The translations under genes and the position numbers were made by a program. Shown one piece after another: positions 25,571 through 32,853 of a stretch of DNA of 33,575 bases; positions within the stretch are counted from its first letter, which is position 1; each line of letters begins with the position of its first letter. The stretch covers positions 1 through 33,575 of the forward strand of contig CAIULA010000037.1 of NCBI GenBank assembly GCA_903899945.1, in the 5' to 3' direction. Below the pieces are notes generated by a model that made no database searches, was not told where the DNA came from, and saw only the letters and a program-made list of their open reading frames with translations. Source of the stretch: an uncultured Alphaproteobacteria bacterium. Its GTDB lineage: Bacteria; Pseudomonadota; Alphaproteobacteria; Paracaedibacterales; CAIULA01.

Positions 25571-26176
25571 ATGATAAAAAAAGTTTTGATAATTAGTTTT
25601 TTGGCAGGAAGCCTTGTAATGGCCAGTACTTCAGTGCCTGTAGCAACTTCTATGAGCACAGATGAGGCCATTATTATTAATGGAGACTCTATGGATTACG
25701 ACACGAATTTGAATAAATCAACTGTCGTTGGGAACGCTAGGGCTGAACGTGGCGTAGGACCCCAAAAACATATTTTAACCGCGAAAAAATTTGATGTTTA
25801 TTTTAAAGACAAGTCTGAAAAAACAGAAAGTCCTTCTAAAGTAGGCGGTGATATCGAAGAAATCAAAGCTATTGGTGATGCTGTTCTTGTAAAAGAAGCA
25901 GACCAGTTAACCGTAAAAGCAGATTATTGTTTTTATCGGCCTGGAGAAGGAAAAGACGTAAAGGTTCCTCATAAAATTGAATTCATCGAATGTCAGGACA
26001 ACGTAAAGCTTACAAAAGCAGGCCATTATTTAGAAGGTGATAAGGCCGTTATTAATATTAATACAGGCGTTTATAAGGTCACTTCCAGTAAGCGAGTCCG
26101 CGGAATCTTAAAGCCTGCTCCTAAAACTGAAAGTGTTTCAGAGGCCACTACGACCTCTTTAGAGGCAGCTTCTTAA
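25571..26176 (+). CDS. lptA: LPS transport periplasmic protein LptA (OstA)
   Basis: LptA forms the periplasmic beta-jellyroll filament that carries LPS between LptC and LptD. The 201-residue precursor has a signal peptide (about 1-18, LVMAS). The OstA core follows: IINGDSMDYDTNLNKSTVVGNARA, an AKKFDVYF segment, IKAIGDAVLVKEADQLTVKADYC and YLEGDKAVININTGVYKV. Two cysteines in the core (YCFYR and ECQDN) might pair. The C-terminal 25 residues are a low-complexity Pro/Thr/Ala tail. It lies 20 bp after lptC and 4 bp before lptB. Confidence 0.92.
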   Translation: MIKKVLIISFLAGSLVMASTSVPVATSMSTDEAIIINGDSMDYDTNLNKSTVVGNARAERGVGPQKHILTAKKFDVYFKDKSEKTESPSKVGGDIEEIKAIGDAVLVKEADQLTVKADYCFYRPGEGKDVKVPHKIEFIECQDNVKLTKAGHYLEGDKAVININTGVYKVTSSKRVRGILKPAPKTESVSEATTTSLEAAS

Positions 26177-26180
26177 CCCC

Positions 26181-26924
26181 ATGGCAACGTATCCATCTCC
26201 TCTTCCTGGCCTTTGTGTTCAAAAAATAGGAAAAACTTTTGGTAAACGTCCCATTCTTTTGGGTATCGACTTGCATCTTGTCCAAGGCGAGGCCGTTGGT
26301 TTATTGGGTCCAAACGGCGCTGGTAAGACAACCTGTTTTTCCATTGTGACAGGCCTTATTCAACCCGATATGGGAAAAGTATTTTTGGACCAAAAAGAAA
26401 TCACCAATATGCCTATGTACTTAAGAGCACGAATGGGTATAGGATATTTGCCACAAGATGCTTCTATTTTCAGGGGATTAACCGTTGAGGGAAATATCAA
26501 AGCTGTTTTAGAGCTGTCTGAAAAAGACCCTGATAAAAGAGAGCAGCGTCTTGACTATTTATTGGATGAATTTTCAATTAGCCATCTCAGACAATCACCG
26601 GCTGTCGCTCTTTCTGGGGGCGAAAGGCGGCGCGTTGAAATTGCTCGGGCTCTTGCGATGTCTCCTAAATTTTTGCTATTAGACGAACCTTTGGCAGGTA
26701 TTGATCCTATTGCGGTCGGGGAAATCCGAGAGCTTATATCGCATTTAAAGGAAATGAACATCGGTATTTTAATTACTGATCATAATGTTAGAGAAACCCT
26801 TGAAATTGTTGATAGAGCGTATATTATTGCTCAAGGGCAAGTTCTGATGGAAGGAGGCCCTGACGAGATTGTAAAACATGAAGATGTTCGTCGCGTTTAC
26901 CTGGGAGAAAGGTTTTCACTCTAA
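26181..26924 (+). CDS. lptB: LPS export ABC transporter ATPase LptB
   Basis: LptB powers LPS extraction with the LptFG membrane proteins. The 247-residue ATPase has Walker A GPNGAGKT (43-50), a Q-loop around YLPQDASIF, the ABC signature ALSGGERRR, and Walker B FLLLDEPLAG. The following IDPIAV and H-loop ILITDHNVRE are highly characteristic of LptB. It is the third gene of lptC-lptA-lptB. In many proteobacteria rpoN follows; here hpf follows directly, and no sigma-54 gene is present in the window. Confidence 0.97.
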   Translation: MATYPSPLPGLCVQKIGKTFGKRPILLGIDLHLVQGEAVGLLGPNGAGKTTCFSIVTGLIQPDMGKVFLDQKEITNMPMYLRARMGIGYLPQDASIFRGLTVEGNIKAVLELSEKDPDKREQRLDYLLDEFSISHLRQSPAVALSGGERRRVEIARALAMSPKFLLLDEPLAGIDPIAVGEIRELISHLKEMNIGILITDHNVRETLEIVDRAYIIAQGQVLMEGGPDEIVKHEDVRRVYLGERFSL

Positions 26925-27001
26925 GATGGGTTTTATATTCCATTGAAACGTGTAAGTTTTATCAGTCTCGATATTACAAAAAATTGAAAAAGGGAAACAT
27001 T

Positions 27002-27583
27002 ATGCCAATAACCATTACTGGAAAACATCTTGAGGTTGGAGATAGTCTAAGAGATTTTATAGGTCAAGAACTTCGAAAAGTTGTTAGTCATTACATGGGA
27101 GGGGATATTCTAGAAGCCCAAGTGACAATTAGCAAAAGTCATATTAGTAAAGAAAAGTCCGCTTTTAAAACAGATATATCTGTTCATATCAGTCGGAATT
27201 TTGTTGCTCATTGTCATGGGCAAGATGAGGATGCATACCGAAGCGCTAGTGTAGCTGTTGAAAAGCTTGAAGCGCGTATTAAGAAATATAAAAATCGCTT
27301 ACAAGATAAGAAACGCCACCGTGATGGCGAGCATGAACCCATGTTTGCGCAGCAGTATATTCTAAATGCTGAGGAAGATTCTGGTGAAGATACCCCCTTA
27401 ATTATTGCTGAGATGCCAAGTGAAATCAGCCGTTTAAGCGTTGGTGAGGCTGTTATGCGCATGGATCTTGCGGATGTTCCTTTGATGATGTTCCGCAATG
27501 CCAGTAACGGCGAATTGAATGTTGTTTATAAGCGGCATGATGGCCATGTTGGCTGGATCGATCCCAGCCGCAAGATGGCTTAG
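27002..27583 (+). CDS. hpf: Ribosome hibernation promoting factor, long form
   Basis: Long HPF (193 residues from ATG 27002) dimerises 70S ribosomes into inactive 100S particles. It has an N-terminal S30AE domain (PITITGKHLEVGDSLRDFI, about 1-110), a linker, and the C-terminal S30AE_C dimerisation domain (SRLSVGEAVMRMDLADVPLMMFRN to GHVGWIDP). A TTG at 26984 would add six residues. I prefer ATG 27002 because AAAGGG just upstream is a ribosome binding site and homologues begin M-x-I-x-I-x-G. It follows lptB by 77 bp. The usual neighbours rpoN and ptsN are missing. Confidence 0.94.
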   Translation: MPITITGKHLEVGDSLRDFIGQELRKVVSHYMGGDILEAQVTISKSHISKEKSAFKTDISVHISRNFVAHCHGQDEDAYRSASVAVEKLEARIKKYKNRLQDKKRHRDGEHEPMFAQQYILNAEEDSGEDTPLIIAEMPSEISRLSVGEAVMRMDLADVPLMMFRNASNGELNVVYKRHDGHVGWIDPSRKMA

Positions 27584-27894
27584 ATAAAAATTTCTGTTTT
27601 GGTCTCTGTTTTCTATATATAGCCAGCCTCTTGTAAAGTGATAATAATTATTGTTATCGCTTTACAATAAGGTCAGCCATGTCACTTTTAACAAAGTAAA
27701 TTAAGAACTTAATCCTAGTAACAGTGAATTCGGGATTAGAAACCCTTTAAATATAGCAAAAAGCGAGATAGACCCTCCGATCAAGTCGGAAGGAAACTTG
27801 TTTTTTTGACATCTAGACTCAGTTTCCCTTTGGCTCCGACCAAAGGGTCCATCAGGCGATCAGTCTCGGGCATGGTCCTTTAGGCCAGGCCCAA
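27584..27894. other. 311-bp gene-free, hairpin-rich intergenic region
   Basis: No convincing gene lies between hpf and ptsP, which converge here. The region holds a 17-bp stem-loop (27631-27667), short hairpins at 27684-27697 and 27700-27713, and a bulged stem CCTCCGA/TCGGAAGG (27774-27793). An overlapping CAAGT/ACTTG stem is followed by seven T (27782-27807). A perfect CCCTTTGG/CCAAAGGG stem lies at 27826-27847, and an imperfect GC-rich stem at 27868-27892. The right part (about 27825-27893) is near 60 percent GC by my count, far above the surroundings, as structured RNAs often are in AT-rich genomes. A 30-codon minus-strand ORF (27781-27873) is the only possible coding sequence. I could not match any known RNA family. 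Confidence 0.55.
27631..27667 (+). other. 17-bp stem-loop with Fur-box-like core
   Basis: TTGTAAAGTGATAATAA (27631-27647) and TTGTTATCGCTTTACAA (27651-27667) pair over 17 bp around a TTA loop. The two non-Watson-Crick positions are both U-G wobbles in plus-strand RNA, which suggests that the RNA form is what matters. It lies 47 bp after hpf and may end or protect that transcript, although no T run follows. The inner 19 bases, 27640-27658, match the E. coli Fur consensus at 15 of 19 positions, so a DNA operator is the alternative reading. Confidence 0.5.
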
Positions 27895-29712
27895 CTAAAT
27901 CACTTTATGATCAATGGCATAAGTTTTAAGTTTTTGCCTTAGGCTGGTAGAAGTCCCAAAGCGCATTTCAGTGAGTGTCGTTGGGGTCACCATTTGTTGA
28001 CAAATAGCCTGTAAATATGGCTTAAAGTTTTTTAAATTAAGAGATAAGACCATTTTCTTTATAGGCTCTATGGATCCAGGTGAAACTGATAATTTCCTGA
28101 GACCCAGTCCTAATAATGCCATTGCTTCTAAAGGCTCGCTGGCCATTTCCCCGCATAAGCTTAAGGGAATATTATAAAGCTCAGCTTGCTCTTGGATGTG
28201 TTTTAGAAACATCAAAAAGGCCGGAGACAAAACATCATAACGATGAAATGTTTGTAAATGATCTCGATCAATTGCATAGAAAAACTGAAAAAGATCATTA
28301 CTGCCAATAGCTAAAAAATCCACAAGAGGTGCAAGAGAGCCAAGTTGATGAACAAGAGCAGGGATTTCAATCATAGCGCCTACTTTTACCTCTTTTGGAA
28401 TGGGACTTCCTATTCTTTTTTCTCGCGAAAGCTCAAGCTCAATAAGTTGCCTAGTGGCAATGAATTCCGAAGGCTCAGCTAGCATTGGAATCATAAGGTA
28501 AAGAGGATGTTCTGGAAACTGGCTGGATGTTCGTGCTTTTATCAAAGCCCTTAATTGTTGTCTCATAATCATAGGTCTATCTAAAGTCAGACGAATAGCT
28601 CTCCAGTTTTGAATGTTTTTTGTTTTATGAGGCTGATGAATCGACTGGAATTGGGGAATAATTTTATCTCCTCCAATGTCCAGTGTTCTAAACAGCACTG
28701 GTTTTTCACCGGCTGCATCGAGGATTTTTTTGTAAAGATTCGCTTGCGTTTCTACGCTTGGGGCGTTATTTCTTTTGATAAAAGCGATTTCTGTTCGATA
28801 AAGACCCACTCCTTTAACGATGCTTTGATTAAGTTCCGCAAGGTCCTCTGTTAAGTTTGCATTAATGTAAAGGTCAATCTTGACTCCATCTTGAGTCGTA
28901 AGATTTTTATATTCCCCCGATTTAAAAGAGGATCTCAGTGTTCGGTTATTTCTTTTTTCATTAAAAATTTGTACCAAATCTTCAAAAGATCCAATATCAA
29001 TCTGGCCTTTTTCTCCATCCACTAAAAGGGGATGGTTATGAGTAATTTTTTTAATGATATTTTCATCTCCTTCTACAACCGGAATTCCAAGAGACCGTGC
29101 CAAAATAATCATATGAGATGATTCGTTTGTTTCAGTAAGAACAACACCTTTTAAAGCTTTATTATGATATTCAAGAAAATCAGCTACACCCAAGCTCTTA
29201 GCAATAACAATAAGAGGCTGGGATACATCCAAAGGAATGTCTTTAGGATTTTTTTGCATAAGCTGCTTACGCAAGCGTGTACTTAGGTCTTCTAAATCAT
29301 GAAACCTTGTTTTCCAAAATGCATTCGACTCATAAATTATTTTAAATTGAGATAAGATACTCTGTATAGCATCTTCTGCTAAAATACCCTTCTCGATTTC
29401 CATAAAAAGGCGTCGCTGCCATCCCTTATCAGCAGCTAGATGGCGATAAATTTCCAAGATTTGATGAGATTCATTCGGCAGCTGATCTGCCTTATCTGAA
29501 AATAAAGCGTCAATTTCTTTTTGCAATGCTGAAAAAGCTTTGTTTAGTCGATCTTTTTCATTGTTTGAGGTTGCTTCATTTTTTAGTGAAGGTGTATGTC
29601 CAATGTGGTGCCAAAATGCATACCCTAAACCCAGTCCAGAACTTAAACCAATAATTCCCTGTATCAAGGCGGGAACTGAGCTTTCTGATTTTGGAAGTTT
29701 CTCTGGCATCAA
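27895..29712 (-). CDS. ptsP: Phosphoenolpyruvate-protein phosphotransferase, PtsP-like, without GAF domain
   Basis: This 605-residue enzyme-I-type protein would start a PTS phosphorelay from PEP to HPr. The phosphorylated His is visible as His200 in TNESSHMIILARSLGIPVV, although the usual G-G-x-T-S-H prefix is replaced by T-E-T-N-E-S-S-H. The PEP-binding TIM barrel is intact: GVGLYRTEIAFI, RTLDIGGDKIIPQF, IGSNDLFQF and the catalytic cysteine in LCGEMASEP. The N terminus begins directly with the swivelling domain (GLSSGLGLGYAF); the GAF sensory domain typical of nitrogen-PTS PtsP is missing. It lies 6 bp after the FMN-enzyme gene. No HPr or EIIA genes are in the window. prfA, a common downstream partner of ptsP, is absent. 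Confidence 0.9.
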   Translation of the reverse strand: MMPEKLPKSESSVPALIQGIIGLSSGLGLGYAFWHHIGHTPSLKNEATSNNEKDRLNKAFSALQKEIDALFSDKADQLPNESHQILEIYRHLAADKGWQRRLFMEIEKGILAEDAIQSILSQFKIIYESNAFWKTRFHDLEDLSTRLRKQLMQKNPKDIPLDVSQPLIVIAKSLGVADFLEYHNKALKGVVLTETNESSHMIILARSLGIPVVEGDENIIKKITHNHPLLVDGEKGQIDIGSFEDLVQIFNEKRNNRTLRSSFKSGEYKNLTTQDGVKIDLYINANLTEDLAELNQSIVKGVGLYRTEIAFIKRNNAPSVETQANLYKKILDAAGEKPVLFRTLDIGGDKIIPQFQSIHQPHKTKNIQNWRAIRLTLDRPMIMRQQLRALIKARTSSQFPEHPLYLMIPMLAEPSEFIATRQLIELELSREKRIGSPIPKEVKVGAMIEIPALVHQLGSLAPLVDFLAIGSNDLFQFFYAIDRDHLQTFHRYDVLSPAFLMFLKHIQEQAELYNIPLSLCGEMASEPLEAMALLGLGLRKLSVSPGSIEPIKKMVLSLNLKNFKPYLQAICQQMVTPTTLTEMRFGTSTSLRQKLKTYAIDHKVI

Positions 29713-29718
29713 GATAAA

Positions 29719-30756
29719 CTATCCTGATAGATGTTGACAGAGGAGAGAATTATTTAAAAAGGAAACAGCTTGCTGCGTTAGTTCATTAATAACGTCCTGA
29801 GTGGTTTGTTCCGAGGTCACCATTCCAACGCTTTGTCCCGCCATTAAAGAACCATTTTCAACATCTCCATCAATAACGGCTTTTCTTAAAGATCCGGCCC
29901 AAAAATGTTCAATTAATAGTTGCGCTTCTTTTAAAGGAATTTCGCCTGAATCATAGCGAGAAATTACCTCTGCCTGTACTTTCATAAAACGATCTGTTGC
30001 TGTATTCGCAAGGGCCCTTACAGGGATGACTGTGAATCTGGGATCAAGTTGAAGCGAAACGACAGCATCTCTCGCTTGAGCCTTAATAAAACATTTTTTA
30101 AAATTTGCATGAGCAGGAGATTCTTTTGTACAGACAAATCGTGTTCCTAATTGACAACCCGCAGCGCCCATTTCTAAATAAGACACAATCGCTTCACCGC
30201 GCCCAATGCCACCTGCTACAAAAACGGGGATTTCTTTAATTTCAGGTAAAATTTCTTGAGCCAAAACACTAGTTGCTACAGGACCAATGTGTCCGCCGGC
30301 CTCACTTCCTTCGATAATGAGGCCATCAATGCCCATTTTTTGAAGTTTTTTTGCGATGATTAGGGCAGGGGCAAAACCAACGACTTTGCAGCCATAATCT
30401 TTTAAGCTGTTGATAGAGGTGGCTGAAGGAAGGCCTCCTGCCAAAACAACATGCCCTATTTTCATTTCACCGCAAACATCAATAAGCTCGTCAAGTTTGG
30501 GATGCATTGTAATAAGATTGACCCCAAAGGGGTTTTTTGTTAATTCTTTTGTCGCCTCAATTTCTGCTCTCAAAAGATCAGGGGTCATCGATCCGCAAGC
30601 AATAATACCAAACCCTCCGGCATTAGAAATCGCTGAAACAAGATTTCGATTTGATACCCAAGTCATAGCTCCACCTAAAAGAGCGACTTCTACCCCTAAA
30701 AAATCACGCCCCTGTTTCCATAAGGTATTTAAAATCTGGTGAGTGGTGATTTTCAT
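29719..30756 (-). CDS. NAD(P)H-dependent flavin oxidoreductase (nitronate monooxygenase / FabK-like)
   Basis: This 345-residue FMN-binding TIM barrel belongs to the 2-nitropropane dioxygenase/FabK superfamily. It opens with a substrate/FMN segment GGAMTWVSNRNLVSAISNAGGFGIIACG. It has EGSEAGGHIGP, containing the conserved histidine near the flavin, and the phosphate-binding AGGIGRGEAIVSYLEMGAAGCQLGTRF. The superfamily includes nitronate monooxygenases and enoyl-ACP reductase II (FabK); I cannot decide between them from sequence. The gene overlaps the end of lysC by 4 bp and precedes ptsP by 6 bp, so it splits the lysC-ptsP pair common in alphaproteobacteria. Confidence 0.88.
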   Translation of the reverse strand: MKITTHQILNTLWKQGRDFLGVEVALLGGAMTWVSNRNLVSAISNAGGFGIIACGSMTPDLLRAEIEATKELTKNPFGVNLITMHPKLDELIDVCGEMKIGHVVLAGGLPSATSINSLKDYGCKVVGFAPALIIAKKLQKMGIDGLIIEGSEAGGHIGPVATSVLAQEILPEIKEIPVFVAGGIGRGEAIVSYLEMGAAGCQLGTRFVCTKESPAHANFKKCFIKAQARDAVVSLQLDPRFTVIPVRALANTATDRFMKVQAEVISRYDSGEIPLKEAQLLIEHFWAGSLRKAVIDGDVENGSLMAGQSVGMVTSEQTTQDVINELTQQAVSFLNNSLLCQHLSG

Positions 30757-31976
30757 GTTTTTTTTTCGTCCAAATCAAATGCCGTATGCAACGCTGCTAC
30801 AGCTAGAGGGGTGTAATGTTGATCAATGATAACACTGATTTTAATTTCAGAGGTGGAGATAAGTTGTATATGGATATTATGTTCAGCTAAAGTCTTAAAT
30901 AAAGTGCTAGCAACCTCCATATTGCATTTCATTCCAATTCCTATGACCGAAATTTTAACAATTTCATTATCCACGATTATCTCGGAAAAATTAAGTTCCT
31001 TTTTTATTTTCTCTAATACGGGCAAAGCTCTATCAAGGTCACTTCTTAAAAGAGTGAATGTTAAATTCATTTTATTATTAAGCGAGCAACTTTGAACGAT
31101 CATGTCAACATTTATTAGGTTCTCGGTTAACTTTCCAAAGATAGTGGCAATATTTGCAGCTTCATTAGGAATATCCACAAGGGTAATTTTGACTTCATTT
31201 TGATTATGCGCTATTCCGCTAATGACTGTACTTTCCACTAGATTCCTCTCACTTGTGATATAGGTGCCTTTTGATTTAATGAAACTTGATAAAACTCTTA
31301 GATTAACCTTATGCTTCATGGCAAGCTCAACAGAGCGGGCTTGTAAAACCTTGGCGCCTTGAGCTGCCATCTCAAACATTTCTTCATAAGTTATTGATGA
31401 TAGCTTAGAAGCCTTTGCCACCAATCTTGGATCAGCTGTATAAACACCATCTACATCCGTATAGATATCACATCTGTCTGCAGATAAAGCTGCAGCCAAT
31501 GCAACCGCAGTTGTATCTGAACCTCCGCGTCCCAAAGTTGTAATCCTATTTTCTTTAGTTATCCCTTGAAACCCTGCCACAACAGGAACGATGTTATTTT
31601 TAAAACATTTTTCTAATTCAATTGTTGGGATATTCGTAATGCGAGCATGAGAGGGTGAATCATCTGTTTGAATAGGAACTTGCCAAGCTAGGAAAGATCG
31701 CGACTTTAATCCTAGCCTTTGAAGTGCCAAGGCCAAAAGTCCAGAAGTGATTTGCTCACCAGCCGCCAAGACGACGTCGTGTTCTAATGTCGCTTGATGA
31801 GAACACAAAGAATGAGTGTAGCCCACCAATTCGTTTGTGTTGCCGGCCATTGCTGAGACCACAACAGCAATCTGGTTGCCCGCATCAATTTCTTGTTTAA
31901 TAATTTCCGCGACGTGCTCAAGCCGCGTTACATTGGCAACTGAAGTGCCTCCAAACTTTAATACACAACGGGCCAT
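30753..31976 (-). CDS. lysC: Aspartate kinase
   Basis: Aspartokinase phosphorylates aspartate in the first step towards lysine, diaminopimelate, threonine and methionine. The 407-residue protein has the N-terminal KFGGTSVAN motif (8-16), VVSAMAGNTNELV and GRGGSDTTAVALAAALSADRCDIYTDVDGVYTADPR, all kinase-domain landmarks. Two C-terminal ACT domains (about 265-400) suggest feedback control by lysine and/or threonine. It is the first gene of lysC-FMN enzyme-ptsP and is divergent from ubiG. For an intracellular bacterium it at least supports peptidoglycan diaminopimelate synthesis. Confidence 0.96.
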   Translation of the reverse strand: MARCVLKFGGTSVANVTRLEHVAEIIKQEIDAGNQIAVVVSAMAGNTNELVGYTHSLCSHQATLEHDVVLAAGEQITSGLLALALQRLGLKSRSFLAWQVPIQTDDSPSHARITNIPTIELEKCFKNNIVPVVAGFQGITKENRITTLGRGGSDTTAVALAAALSADRCDIYTDVDGVYTADPRLVAKASKLSSITYEEMFEMAAQGAKVLQARSVELAMKHKVNLRVLSSFIKSKGTYITSERNLVESTVISGIAHNQNEVKITLVDIPNEAANIATIFGKLTENLINVDMIVQSCSLNNKMNLTFTLLRSDLDRALPVLEKIKKELNFSEIIVDNEIVKISVIGIGMKCNMEVASTLFKTLAEHNIHIQLISTSEIKISVIIDQHYTPLAVAALHTAFDLDEKKT

Positions 31977-32047
31977 TTTTTAGGATATGATTAACAAACT
32001 ATATGCTACTACAGTACATACTAATAAGGCATGCATGCAAGGATGTC

Positions 32048-32797
32048 ATGGTAAAAAAGAAAAGTTCCTTTTTAGATTCGACCCTTAATGAGGAAGAAGT
32101 TGATCAATTCGACCAAATAGCTGAACTTTGGTGGGATGAAAAAGGGCCATTTAAGCCCTTACATTCGTTAAACCCTTGTCGTTTAAAATTTATAAAAGAT
32201 CATCTTTGTAATGCTTTCTCTCGTTCTTCTTTCGATCTTGAACCTTTAAAAGGTCTTAAAATTCTTGATGTTGGGTGTGGAGGTGGTATTCTATGTGAAC
32301 CTCTGGCTCGTCTTGGAGCAAATGTTACGGGGATAGATGCAAGTCCAAAAGCCATAATGGCTGCAAAAGAACATGCAAAGAAGAGTGATTTAAAGATTTC
32401 CTATCACTGCTCCACAGTAGAATCGTTTGAAGAACAAGATTTTGACGTGATTTTAGCTCTTGAAATTATAGAGCATGTGGATAATCCGGCGAATTTTGTT
32501 AGGTCGTGCACAAAAAAGCTTAAAAAAGAAGGGTTATTTTTTTTATCTAGCTTAAATAGAACTTGGCAATCTTATCTTGGGGCCATTGTAGCGGCAGAAT
32601 ACGTTTTGGGTTGGGTACCCAAAGGAACTCATGATTGGGGAAAATTCATTTCTCCCTCTGAGCTGGCCTCTTTACTTAGAGAGTGCAATATGCGATTCAT
32701 CGATCTTAAAGGTATAGAACTTAAACCATTAACTGGGCAATGGACTTTAGGGACTTCTTTGAACGTTAATTATATTGGCTGTTCGATTTTAACTTAA
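32048..32797 (+). CDS. ubiG: Ubiquinone biosynthesis O-methyltransferase UbiG
   Basis: UbiG performs both O-methylations in ubiquinone synthesis, supplying the quinone used by the bc1 complex encoded at 16.0-18.6 kb. The 249-residue protein has SAM motif I LDVGCGGGILCEPLARLGA followed by VTGIDAS, and the family signature AELWWDEKGPFKPLHSLNPCRL near the N terminus. I choose ATG 32048 because AAGGA lies immediately upstream and the extension to ATG 32003 (15 residues) is not seen in typical homologues. It is divergent from lysC, a pairing found in other alphaproteobacteria. Confidence 0.95.
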   Translation: MVKKKSSFLDSTLNEEEVDQFDQIAELWWDEKGPFKPLHSLNPCRLKFIKDHLCNAFSRSSFDLEPLKGLKILDVGCGGGILCEPLARLGANVTGIDASPKAIMAAKEHAKKSDLKISYHCSTVESFEEQDFDVILALEIIEHVDNPANFVRSCTKKLKKEGLFFLSSLNRTWQSYLGAIVAAEYVLGWVPKGTHDWGKFISPSELASLLRECNMRFIDLKGIELKPLTGQWTLGTSLNVNYIGCSILT

Positions 32798-32853
32798 AAT
32801 TTACCTTTTGTAGGGATAATGAAAAGTAGAGAGTTTAAGGATTTCTATTTTTC

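Noticed and set aside
27782-27800. Resemblance of GTCGGAAGGAAAC to the GGAAGGAAGC core of bacterial SRP RNA
   Set aside because: The conserved apical loop partner and the AGCAG element are absent, and the surrounding bases do not form the SRP helix 8 layout.
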